Source: Megasphaera sp. UBA5897 (GTDB taxonomy: Bacteria > Bacillota > Negativicutes > Veillonellales > Megasphaeraceae). Taken from it: a stretch of 62,347 nt of DNA. This document shows, piece by piece, positions 23,184 through 31,247 of this stretch. The position numbers and the translations under genes were made by a program. The stretch covers positions 1 through 62,347 of the forward strand of contig DJEN01000036.1 of assembly GCA_002431345.1 (NCBI GenBank), given 5' to 3'. The notes under the pieces are model-generated. The model saw nothing but the letters and a program-made list of their open reading frames with translations. It did no database searches and was not told the origin of the DNA. Numbering within the stretch: position 1 is the stretch's first letter; each line of letters opens with the position of its first letter.

Positions 23184-25268
23184 ATGTATACGTGCTGCAC
23201 TATGGAACTGCATAGTACCCTGCCAGTGAGAATGCGTCCTATTCTAGGTGTTAAACTCCGGCAGATTCGGGGTATTGTGGCAGCTTCAACAACTGAAAAG
23301 AAGTTAACATTTTATTATGCCGGACAGGTGGATTTACGTGCTGTCCGCATGCTGGTTCGTTCGTTTGAAACGAAATACGGCAAGAAAAAGGAAGAAAAGA
23401 AAGACTGGGATGTAGCCGCATACCGCCGTGAAGCGATTCTTTCTGTAGGCGGCTTTATTGCCATGAATATTTTGCGCAAGACGAATCCGGAATTTTACGG
23501 AAGCATTTTGTTGTTCCGCCGTCTGTTTACTATGTATATTGCCCGCCGCTTTATTTACAACGGCGTGATGGGCTTGGTCAAAGACCATCAGGCTAATGCA
23601 GATACATTGACGGCAACGGCTGTAGCTGCATCTGTACTGGCAGGTAAGCCGGAATCCAGCTTGACGTTGCTGGCATTGTCCAACGGCGCCGAAATGCTGA
23701 CAGAATATGCGGCTGAACGTGCGCGCCGCCAGATTTCCGGCCTGCTCAAATTGGATCAGCGCGATGTATGGATTATCGAAAACGGCCGCGAACGGAAAGT
23801 TCCTGTGGAATCACTGAAGGTCGGCAACCATATTGCCGTTCATCTAGGTGAAAAGATTTGTGTTGACGGCCGCGTATTGGCTGGCAATGCAGCTGTCAAT
23901 CAGGCTTCTATTACGGGCGAATCGAATCCGGCGATTAAACAGGCTGGTTCATCCGTCTATGCAGGCAGTGTCATTGAAGCCGGTGACTTGGTTATTGAAG
24001 TTGAAAAAGTCGGTGCCGATACTTCGCTGGCCCAGATTATTCACTTAGTGGAAGAAGCCCAGACACGCCGGGCTCCTGTACAAAACTTTGCCGATAAGAT
24101 GGCCAATATGCTCGTGCCGATTTCCTTCATTGGTGCCGCTATCGTGTATGGCGCGACAAAAGATTGGCAGCGTGTTTTGAACCTGCTGTTTATTGACTTC
24201 TCGTGCGGCTTGAAATTATCGACGGCAACGGCTATTTCCGCGGCTATCGGTATGGCAGCCCGCAAAGGCATTTTGATTAAGGGCGGCAACTATATTGAAA
24301 ACTTGGCAGACATTGATACGGTTGTCTTGGATAAGACCGGTACGATTACGATGGGCGTACCGCAGATTGCCCATATTGAAACGGCGAAAGGCGTCGAAGA
24401 AAAAGAAATGATTCTGCTGGCAGCATCAGCAGAAATGCATTCGGTCCATCCGTTGGCTGTAGCTATTCAAAAGTATGTCAAAGGACAGGACTGGGAAACA
24501 CCGCCGCATGAAACATCCGAAACGATTGTGGCTCGCGGCATGAAAGCGACGGTTCCTGATTTTGAAACCTATCAGGGCGGTGACGTGCTCGTCGGCAGCC
24601 GCCGGTTTATGCAGGAAGAAGACGTAGAAGGCATTCCTGAAATCAGCGATAAATCATGGGGTAAAAATCTGCTCTATGTAGCCAGAGATAAGAAATATTT
24701 AGGCTGCTTGTCGATTGAAGACCCGGTCCGCCCGGCCATGAAAAAGACGCTGAATCAAATGCGCCGTATTGGTATTGACGAAGTCGTCATGCTGACAGGC
24801 GATTCCAAAGCAATGGCAGCAGAAGTAGCTCATGATATGGATATTGACTCGTATCATGCTGAAATTCTGCCGGAAGATAAAGCCAACTATGTCATGAAAC
24901 TGCAGAAACGCGGCAACGTCATGATGGTCGGTGACGGTATTAATGACGCGCCGGCATTGGCATTTGCTGACATTGGCGTAAGTTTGGGCGGCAACAAAAC
25001 GGATATTGCCGCTGAATCGGCAGCGATTACGATTCGCTCTGAAGATCCAAGCAAGCTTTGCGATGCCCTGCAGATTGGCCGCCGTACGATGAAAGTTATT
25101 AACCAAAACTTTACGGCGACGATTGTCATCAACTCGGCAGCTATGCTTCTTGGCGCATTGGGACGCATCAGCCCGCTGTGGGCCGCTGTTATCCATAATA
25201 CGGCAACGTTAGCAGTTGTATTAAACAGCGTTCGCATCCTTGGACCGTCACGCCGTGTGATTCGCTAA
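23184..25268 (+). CDS. P1B-like P-type ATPase with a non-canonical transmembrane metal motif
   Basis: The 694-residue pump has all catalytic P-type elements: the actuator ITGES (243-247), the phosphorylated Asp383 in LDKTGTIT, the P1B-typical Ser-x-x-His-Pro segment (MHSVHPLAVAI) and GDGINDAPAL. The expected CPC/CPS/SPC motif of the central membrane helix is instead FIDFSCGLKLSTATA (Ser340-Cys341, no Pro). The N-terminus has a degenerate HMA-like domain (about 1-65) lacking CxxC. The start is the ATG at 23184 after GAGAGGTGGACG; the frame extends upstream only inside the previous gene. The family (metal-efflux P1B) is fairly safe; the ion cannot be deduced. It is the last gene of the four-gene operon. 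Confidence 0.87.
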   Translation: MYTCCTMELHSTLPVRMRPILGVKLRQIRGIVAASTTEKKLTFYYAGQVDLRAVRMLVRSFETKYGKKKEEKKDWDVAAYRREAILSVGGFIAMNILRKTNPEFYGSILLFRRLFTMYIARRFIYNGVMGLVKDHQANADTLTATAVAASVLAGKPESSLTLLALSNGAEMLTEYAAERARRQISGLLKLDQRDVWIIENGRERKVPVESLKVGNHIAVHLGEKICVDGRVLAGNAAVNQASITGESNPAIKQAGSSVYAGSVIEAGDLVIEVEKVGADTSLAQIIHLVEEAQTRRAPVQNFADKMANMLVPISFIGAAIVYGATKDWQRVLNLLFIDFSCGLKLSTATAISAAIGMAARKGILIKGGNYIENLADIDTVVLDKTGTITMGVPQIAHIETAKGVEEKEMILLAASAEMHSVHPLAVAIQKYVKGQDWETPPHETSETIVARGMKATVPDFETYQGGDVLVGSRRFMQEEDVEGIPEISDKSWGKNLLYVARDKKYLGCLSIEDPVRPAMKKTLNQMRRIGIDEVVMLTGDSKAMAAEVAHDMDIDSYHAEILPEDKANYVMKLQKRGNVMMVGDGINDAPALAFADIGVSLGGNKTDIAAESAAITIRSEDPSKLCDALQIGRRTMKVINQNFTATIVINSAAMLLGALGRISPLWAAVIHNTATLAVVLNSVRILGPSRRVIR

Positions 25269-25284
25269 TATGTTTTCGTAATAT

Positions 25285-25400
25285 AAAAAAGGTTGCAGCA
25301 AAATGAGAATTTTTTCATTCATTTTGCCGCAACCTTTTTTGCTATATAGTTTGAAGCATATAGTTTGCAGTATGGCTATTCAGTTTCTTTTATTAGCGTG
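25285..25400. repeat. Terminator plus repeated tail, copy 1
   Basis: A hairpin AAAAAGGTTGCAGCAAAATGA / TCATTTTGCCGCAACCTTTT (25285-25340) serves both convergent genes. It is followed by GCTATATAGTTTG and later GCAGTATGGCTATTCAGTTT. Similar hairpin-plus-tail units occur at 50673-50760 and 55577-55660. Confidence 0.65.
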
Positions 25401-25418
25401 TGTCATATAATACGGGAC

Positions 25419-26240
25419 TTATTGCAAGACAAATCGTTCAATCGCTTCGGCTACAGCCCCTTCATTATTGGTGGCGTCGGTGACGACATCGCAGTAGGTG
25501 CGGATGACTGGATTTAGATTGTGAACGCCGATGCTGAGACCGGCTGCTTTCAGCATTTCAATATCATTGATATTGTCGCCAATCGCCATTGTTTCGACTG
25601 GCTGGACGTGCAGAAAACGGGCTAACTGCAGCAGGCCGACGCCTTTGGTGACGCCTTTGTGCATGAACTCGATATAGCGGTTGCTGGAAAAGCTGACTGT
25701 AATGTCAGACAATAGCGGCTGCATATCCTGATGAATGGCCTGCAGTACGGCGTCGTCTGTATTCATGATGATAAGTTTGCAGACTTCTTCTTTGCCGCGG
25801 ATAAAATCAAGCGTTGCGGCATCGGTCGGCACATAGGCCATGCGGCCGTGTAAAAAGGCTTCTTCATCCGGTGTAACGGCACGGATATATACGGTGTCGC
25901 GCGTGTAGATATGCATGCACATGCCGTACGCGACGCCTTTTTGGTAAAGGGTATCCGCTAAATCAAAAGGGATAGGATCCCAAAATAGGGAACGATGCCC
26001 TTTGTTTTCCGTAATACTGGCGCCGTTAAAACCAATGACGTACTGGTCAGCCTGGTTGAGCAGTCCCAGTGTCGTTAACACTCCTTCTACGGAGCGAAAT
26101 CCCCGTCCGGTGCAGGGGACAAATTTAACGCCCTGTGAGACAGCTTTTTGTATGGCCTCTATATTGCGCTGGCAAATAGAAGCATCACTGCTGAGAAGGG
26201 TTTCATCCATATCGCAGGCGATAATTTTGTAAGCAGGCAT
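25419..26240 (-). CDS. Cof-type HAD phosphatase
   Basis: This 273-residue cytoplasmic sugar-phosphate phosphatase has motif I ACDMDETLLSSD near the N-terminus, the Cof pattern FVPCTGRGF, a large cap domain of the IIB kind and the C-terminal metal motif AIGDNINDIEMLKAAG. The start is the ATG at 26240 behind AAAGGAGGAATTTTT on the minus strand; a 13-residue longer frame lacks a site. Its substrate is unknown; relatives (YidA, YkrA) dephosphorylate sugar phosphates or flavin precursors. It ends the minus-strand pair with the EamA transporter upstream, from which it is separated by about 50 bases. Confidence 0.87.
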   Translation of the reverse strand: MPAYKIIACDMDETLLSSDASICQRNIEAIQKAVSQGVKFVPCTGRGFRSVEGVLTTLGLLNQADQYVIGFNGASITENKGHRSLFWDPIPFDLADTLYQKGVAYGMCMHIYTRDTVYIRAVTPDEEAFLHGRMAYVPTDAATLDFIRGKEEVCKLIIMNTDDAVLQAIHQDMQPLLSDITVSFSSNRYIEFMHKGVTKGVGLLQLARFLHVQPVETMAIGDNINDIEMLKAAGLSIGVHNLNPVIRTYCDVVTDATNNEGAVAEAIERFVLQ

Positions 26241-26291
26241 AAAAATTCCTCCTTTTGGAATACAGTGTCGATTTAACATGTTGCATACTGG

Positions 26292-27173
26292 TCAGCTTTT
26301 CCATTCACTAAAACAGGTAGACCCCAGTACTAAGACGGCACCTAGCAGGCCGGGTCCGGTCAATGGCTCGTGCAGGATGACAGCAGAAAGAAAAATTGCA
26401 AAAATAGGATCTAAATAACTAAACAAGGCAATCGTCTGTCCCCGCAAAAAAGATAAGGAACCAAAATATAAGGTGTAGGCAAAGCCTGTATGAATGATGC
26501 CAAGAATCAAAAGAAGTACCAGCCCTAACGGCGGAAGTACAACCGATGCGACATCTTCTGTTGCAAGCACATAGGGAAGCAAAACCAATGAAGCGATGCC
26601 CAGCTGCATCAACGTTTTGTCATACGCGGCGATGGGGGATAGTTTCTTGTTCAGTATAATAATGGAAGCATAGAGTACGGCAGCTCCTAGACCGAAAAAG
26701 AGCCCCGTAAAATCGGCTGTTTCTGTTTGCTGTCCGACGCCGGATACCAATATCATGCCAATGAGTGCGCATGCGACACAACATGCCTTGTGCAATGTCA
26801 GCCGTTCATGCAGCACAATGGGCGAAGCTAAGATGACAATAATCGGTGCCATGTAGTAGCAAAGCGTAGCAATGGCGACGGACGTGTACTGATAGGCTTC
26901 AAAAAGAAAAATCCAGTTAAAGCCGATGAAGATACCGCAAAGAATTAAATACACGATATTTTGACGGACAGCGGGCCAAGAGACAGGCATTCGTTTTACG
27001 GCAAGAAATAAAAGAATAAACAGCGTCCCGATGCAGCCGCGGGAAAGAGCGATGAGAGAAGACGGCAGGGGAATATAACGGACAAAGAGCCCGATAGTAC
27101 CGAAAATAAGCATTGCCGACAGTAACGAAAGTTTGGCTTTTCCATCTTGGGATGGTGCAGCATGCAGCATCAT
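26292..27173 (-). CDS. EamA/DMT-family transporter
   Basis: The 293-residue inner-membrane protein has ten predicted helices with the duplicated EamA layout, typical segments being LSRGCIGTLFILLFL, CYYMAPIIVILASP and SYLDPIFAIFLSAVILHEPLT (the last marks the second repeat). Substrate unknown; the superfamily exports metabolites or amino acids. Two adjacent ATG codons are possible starts behind TTGAGGTGATAC. It is divergent from the phosphohexomutase gene and probably co-transcribed with the Cof phosphatase. Confidence 0.83.
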   Translation of the reverse strand: MMLHAAPSQDGKAKLSLLSAMLIFGTIGLFVRYIPLPSSLIALSRGCIGTLFILLFLAVKRMPVSWPAVRQNIVYLILCGIFIGFNWIFLFEAYQYTSVAIATLCYYMAPIIVILASPIVLHERLTLHKACCVACALIGMILVSGVGQQTETADFTGLFFGLGAAVLYASIIILNKKLSPIAAYDKTLMQLGIASLVLLPYVLATEDVASVVLPPLGLVLLLILGIIHTGFAYTLYFGSLSFLRGQTIALFSYLDPIFAIFLSAVILHEPLTGPGLLGAVLVLGSTCFSEWKS

Positions 27174-27317
27174 GTATCACCTCAAAAAAATAAAGTTGCT
27201 ATAAGTATACCATACATACGAAATATGGGCATACATTCTTCTTGTAATTCTTGGTATTTTCCAGTACCATAATATGTAGATACGTATGGTTCATATATCG
27301 ACATAGGAGGATGTACG

Positions 27318-28829
27318 ATGATTAATACAGAAGATATAATGAAATTGCAAAACGGCAGTGATGTGCGCGGCGTAGCCGTAGCCGGTGAAGCAGGCGAACC
27401 GGTTACGCTGTTTCCGGAAGCGGCCAATCGGATTGCTGCCGGCTTTGCCGTTTTTTTGGCGAAAAAATTAGGAAAAGAAACGAATGCCCTGCATATAGCC
27501 GTAGGCCATGATTCGCGTATTTCTGCAGATACCATGAAGAAAGCCGTATTTCAGGGGCTGCAGGACCAGGGCGTGACCATGGCTGATTGCGGACTGGCAT
27601 CGACGCCTGCTATGTTCATGTCTATTGTTTTTCCGCAGACACAGATGGACGGAGCCGTCATGATTACGGCCAGCCATTTGCCGTACAACCGCAACGGTCT
27701 TAAATTTTTTACTAAAGACGGTGGTTTGGAAAAAAGTGAAATCAAAGAAGTTTTGACATATGCGGCTGGCATAGCCGAAGCGCAGGTGCCTGTATCGGCT
27801 GCAGCACCATTAAATATTATAGATATATATGCAGCGCATTTGTGCCGCAAAATCCGAGAAGGACTGGGTGCCGCTGCAGACAGCCAGCCGCTGGCAGGAA
27901 TGCACATTGTCGTCGATGCCGGCAACGGCGGCGGCGGTTTCTTTGCTGACAACGTGCTGGCTGTGTTGGGCGCAGATACGACAGGCAGCCAGTTTCTGGA
28001 ACCGGACGGCATGTTTCCCAACCATATTCCCAATCCGGAAAATAAAGAAGCGATGGAAGCCATTCGTCAGGCTGTATTGCAAAACCATGCGGATTTGGGT
28101 TTGATTTTTGATACAGACGTAGACCGCATGAGCGCAGTGCTTCCTGATGGGGAAGAAATCAACCGCAATGCCCTGATTGCGATGATGGCGGCTATTTTGG
28201 CACCGGATTATCCGGGCAGCACGATTGTAACGGATTCTGTCACATCTGACGAATTGACGGCATTCCTGCAGGATGAGCTGCATCTGGTACATCATCGCTA
28301 TATGCGCGGCTACAAAAACGTTATTGATGAATGCATCCGGCTGAATCAGCAGGGAACCGTATCGCCGCTGGCTATTGAAACGTCAGGACACGGTGCGCTC
28401 AGTGAAAATTATTATTTGGATGATGGCGCGTACTTGGCTGTCAAACTGCTTATCGCCGCGGCAAAAGCCAAAAAAGAGGGGAAAGTCCTGGGGGATTTGA
28501 TTGCGAAATTGGCACAGCCGGCAGAAAGCAAAGAATACCGGCTGAAAATACAGGGCACAGATGATGCCAAGGCGTATGGTGCAGCCGTACTGCAGCAGTT
28601 TGAAGCACGGGCCGCTAAGGCAGGCATTGCCATTGCCAAGCCGTCATATGAAGGCGTTCGCCTAGTGTTTGCCAACGGCTGGGCACTGCTGCGCATGTCT
28701 CTGCACGATCCCAATATGCCGCTCAATGTAGAAAGCAGAGAACAAGGCGGATGTGAAGCAATTGCCGCCCAGGTACAAGACCTGCTGCAGGGATTTGACT
28801 GCCTGGATATGAGCGTGTTTAAGAACTAA
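27318..28829 (+). CDS. Phosphohexomutase (phosphomannomutase/phosphoglucomutase type)
   Basis: This 503-residue alpha-D-phosphohexomutase interconverts hexose 6- and 1-phosphates. Active-site elements visible are the phosphoserine loop MITASHLPYNRNGLKFF (Ser in TASH), the metal-binding DTDVDRMSAV and the sugar-selecting region ETSGHGALSENY. The C-terminal phosphate-binding domain ends with the RMSLHDPNMPLNVE segment. Relatives in this length class accept mannose or glucose phosphates, so precursors for envelope polysaccharide are likely. The start ATG follows ATAGGAGGATGTACG. It is monocistronic with a terminator downstream. Confidence 0.88.
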   Translation: MINTEDIMKLQNGSDVRGVAVAGEAGEPVTLFPEAANRIAAGFAVFLAKKLGKETNALHIAVGHDSRISADTMKKAVFQGLQDQGVTMADCGLASTPAMFMSIVFPQTQMDGAVMITASHLPYNRNGLKFFTKDGGLEKSEIKEVLTYAAGIAEAQVPVSAAAPLNIIDIYAAHLCRKIREGLGAAADSQPLAGMHIVVDAGNGGGGFFADNVLAVLGADTTGSQFLEPDGMFPNHIPNPENKEAMEAIRQAVLQNHADLGLIFDTDVDRMSAVLPDGEEINRNALIAMMAAILAPDYPGSTIVTDSVTSDELTAFLQDELHLVHHRYMRGYKNVIDECIRLNQQGTVSPLAIETSGHGALSENYYLDDGAYLAVKLLIAAAKAKKEGKVLGDLIAKLAQPAESKEYRLKIQGTDDAKAYGAAVLQQFEARAAKAGIAIAKPSYEGVRLVFANGWALLRMSLHDPNMPLNVESREQGGCEAIAAQVQDLLQGFDCLDMSVFKN

Positions 28830-28838
28830 TACGGTATG

Positions 28839-28896
28839 AAATAAGCAGTATCGTATGGACTGTTCCTCGAATAGTCTGTGCGTTGCTGCTTATTTT
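28839..28896 (+). terminator. Intrinsic terminator after the phosphohexomutase
   Basis: The outer stem AATAAGCAG / CTGCTTATT encloses a second stem GGACTGTTC / GAATAGTCT, followed by TTTTTT. Confidence 0.75.
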
Positions 28897-28908
28897 TTTA
28901 TTTTCCTA

Positions 28909-28936
28909 TTGACTATTTGACTTTTTATTGTATTAT
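28909..28936 (+). promoter_or_regulatory. Promoter of htpG
   Basis: TTGACT (28909-28914) and TATTAT (28931-28936) are spaced by 16 bases. Transcription would begin near 28943, immediately in front of the CIRCE element. Confidence 0.7.
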
Positions 28937-28947
28937 ATAAACAGAGA

Positions 28948-28974
28948 CTGGCACTCAAACGAAGAGAGTGCTAA
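28948..28974 (+). promoter_or_regulatory. CIRCE operator (HrcA binding site) of htpG
   Basis: CTGGCACTC-N9-GAGTGCTAA differs from the consensus TTAGCACTC-N9-GAGTGCTAA at two positions of the left arm (C for T and G for A). The spacer is exactly nine bases. It overlaps the expected transcription start, so HrcA repression of htpG is predicted. Confidence 0.9.
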
Positions 28975-29000
28975 TACATTCAAGAAGGAGACTGCTGATT

Positions 29001-30953
29001 ATGGCAAAAGAAACATTTGAATTTCAAGCAGAAACGAAACAGTTACTGGACTTGATGGTCCATTCTATTTATACGAATCATGAAATTTTCTTACGCGAAT
29101 TGATTTCCAACGCATCTGATGCGATTGATAAACTGCACTACCAGTCGCTGACCAACAGCGATTTGCTCGAAGGAGATACAGGGTTTGAAATTCATTTAAC
29201 GCCGGATGAAGCAGCCCATACGCTGACGATTTCTGATAATGGCTTGGGCATGAACAAAGAAGACCTCAAACAGAATTTGGGGACTATCGCCAAATCAGGG
29301 ACCAAGGCATTCTTGGAAAAATTGAAAGAAGCCCAGGATTCAGAAAGCAGTACAGATAAAGACCTCATTGGCCAGTTCGGCGTTGGTTTTTATTCTGCTT
29401 TCATGGTAGCGGATACGGTTACGGTCGTTACGCGTAAAGCCGGTGAAGCCCAGGCATACAAATGGGAATCTGCCGGTGACGGCCAGTACAGCCTGGAAGA
29501 ATGTGAAAAACCAAAACACGGCACATCCATTATCCTGCATTTAGGCAAAGATTTTTACGGCAGCGATTCGGAAGAAAATTATACGGACAAAATGACGCTG
29601 CAGAGTTTGGTCAAGAAATATTCTGATTACATCCGCTACCCGATTACGATGGAATTTACGACCAAAGAAAAACCAAAAGATAAAGACGGCAAAGTAATCG
29701 AAGATGCGCCGGAAGAAGAACACACGGAAACACGGACGCTCAATTCCATGCAGCCGTTGTGGACACGCAATAAATCAGATATTAAACCGGAAGAATACAA
29801 AGAATTTTTCCAGCATCAGTTCTATGAATGGGACGATCCCATGGAAATTTTCCATACACGCGTCGAAGGTGCTGTCGATTATACGGCTCTCTTGTTTATT
29901 CCGGGCAGCGCACCGTTTAACCTCTATTATTCTGACTATGAACCGGGCATTCAGCTGTTTTCCCGCCATGTCTTCATCATGGACAAATGCAAAGACCTGT
30001 TGCCGGACTACCTGCGCTTCGTCAAAGGGTTGGTAGATTCTCCGGATTTATCGCTGAATATTTCTCGTGAACTGCTGCAGAAGAGCCGCGAATTGAAGCT
30101 GATTGGCCGCAATTTGGAAAAGAATATTTTGAAGACCTTGGCCCGCAACTTGGAAAAGAATCGTGAAAAATACGAAAAATTCTGGGCTGAATATGGTAAA
30201 TCCCTGAAAATCGGCGTATACAGCGGTATGATGACCGGTGAAAACAACGTCGATAAATTGAAAGATTTGCTGCTCTTTATGTCTTCCAAAGACGGCAAGC
30301 TCTGCACGCTGAAAGAATATGTCAGCCGCATGAAAGACGGCCAGAAGAAGATTTATTATGCAACAGGCAAAGACAAGGATGCCATTGAAGCCCTGCCGCA
30401 GATGGAAATGCTTCGCGACAGAGATATTGAAGTCCTCTGCATGACCGACCCGGTCGATGAATTTGCTGTTGAAGCCATTCGGGAATACGATGGCAAACAG
30501 TTCCATTCTATCAGCCGCGGCGATTTGGATTTGGAAGATGACGCATTCAAAGAAGAAAAGAAGAAGAATGAAGACCTGGCTAAAAATAATGAAGGCCTTT
30601 TGAAAGATATGAAAGACTTCCTCGATGGCAAAGTAGTGGATGTACGCTTATCCAACCGTTTGAAAACAGGCGCTGTCTGCCTCGTTGCCGATGCAGCCGG
30701 TCCGTCCCTGGCCATGGAACAGGCTTTTGCCGCAGCCGACAATCCTATGCTGAAAGCACGCCGTATTTTGGAAATCAACCCGCAGCACCAGCTGTTTGCC
30801 AAACTGCAGGCTGTCCATGACGCAGGCAAAGATACACCGGAATTTAAAGATTACTGCAAGATGCTCTACGATCAGGCCTTATTGCTGGAAGGCATCATGC
30901 CGGATGATCCGGCAGCCTTTGCCAACAAAGTAGCTGAAATGATGGCAAAATAA
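29001..30953 (+). CDS. htpG: Chaperone HtpG (Hsp90)
   Basis: The 650-residue ATP-dependent chaperone has the N-terminal nucleotide-binding motifs LRELISNASDAIDKL, SDNGLGM and GQFGVGFYSAFM, followed by the middle domain with SLNISRELLQ and the C-terminal dimerisation domain. The start is the ATG at 29001 after AAGAAGGAG; the 11-codon longer frame would begin inside the CIRCE element. It acts in the cytoplasm on stress-damaged or maturing client proteins. The CIRCE element directly upstream places it in the HrcA heat-shock regulon. A terminator follows. Confidence 0.97.
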   Translation: MAKETFEFQAETKQLLDLMVHSIYTNHEIFLRELISNASDAIDKLHYQSLTNSDLLEGDTGFEIHLTPDEAAHTLTISDNGLGMNKEDLKQNLGTIAKSGTKAFLEKLKEAQDSESSTDKDLIGQFGVGFYSAFMVADTVTVVTRKAGEAQAYKWESAGDGQYSLEECEKPKHGTSIILHLGKDFYGSDSEENYTDKMTLQSLVKKYSDYIRYPITMEFTTKEKPKDKDGKVIEDAPEEEHTETRTLNSMQPLWTRNKSDIKPEEYKEFFQHQFYEWDDPMEIFHTRVEGAVDYTALLFIPGSAPFNLYYSDYEPGIQLFSRHVFIMDKCKDLLPDYLRFVKGLVDSPDLSLNISRELLQKSRELKLIGRNLEKNILKTLARNLEKNREKYEKFWAEYGKSLKIGVYSGMMTGENNVDKLKDLLLFMSSKDGKLCTLKEYVSRMKDGQKKIYYATGKDKDAIEALPQMEMLRDRDIEVLCMTDPVDEFAVEAIREYDGKQFHSISRGDLDLEDDAFKEEKKKNEDLAKNNEGLLKDMKDFLDGKVVDVRLSNRLKTGAVCLVADAAGPSLAMEQAFAAADNPMLKARRILEINPQHQLFAKLQAVHDAGKDTPEFKDYCKMLYDQALLLEGIMPDDPAAFANKVAEMMAK

Positions 30954-30961
30954 TAACAGCA

Positions 30962-30998
30962 CAAAAGAGACTGTCCCATAGTTGGGCAGTCTCTTTTT
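30962..30998 (+). terminator. Intrinsic terminator after htpG
   Basis: The stem AAAGAGACTGTCCCA / TGGGCAGTCTCTTTT (one mismatch) is followed by more T. Confidence 0.88.
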
Positions 30999-31050
30999 AT
31001 GTGTAAATAAGGAGAGGTTTTATTACTTTGCTGAGACATATGTAAAACAA

Positions 31051-31136
31051 ATTAGACAAGAAAATAATTTGAATGGCAATACTATTTATTAAAATAATTA
31101 AGCTGTATGCGCTAATAGCATACATGATTAGACAAG
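31051..31136 (+). repeat. Direct and inverted repeats upstream of the autotransporter promoter
   Basis: ATTAGACAAG occurs twice (31051-31060 and 31127-31136). Between the copies lies a perfect inverted repeat TGTATGC-N7-GCATACA (31104-31124). The arrangement is about 30 to 120 bases upstream of the -35 element and could bind a regulator. Confidence 0.45.
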
Positions 31137-31167
31137 TATAGAAAAATGATATTTTATAGTATACTTA

Positions 31168-31199
31168 TTGACTTAGGAGGGGGGGGGGTATGTTATCAT
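31168..31199 (+). promoter_or_regulatory. Autotransporter promoter with a run of ten G between -35 and -10
   Basis: TTGACT (31168-31173) is followed by TAGGA, ten G residues (31179-31188), and then TATGTTATCAT. The best -10 candidate, TATCAT (31194-31199), gives a 20-base spacer at this tract length. TATGTT (31189-31194) gives a 15-base spacer. Changes in tract length by slippage would alter the spacer and hence promoter strength, as in the porA promoter of Neisseria. Confidence 0.6.
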
Positions 31200-31247
31200 A
31201 AAAATATATTTTGTTTTTATCGTGATAATATTTTAGGAGGGGTAGTT

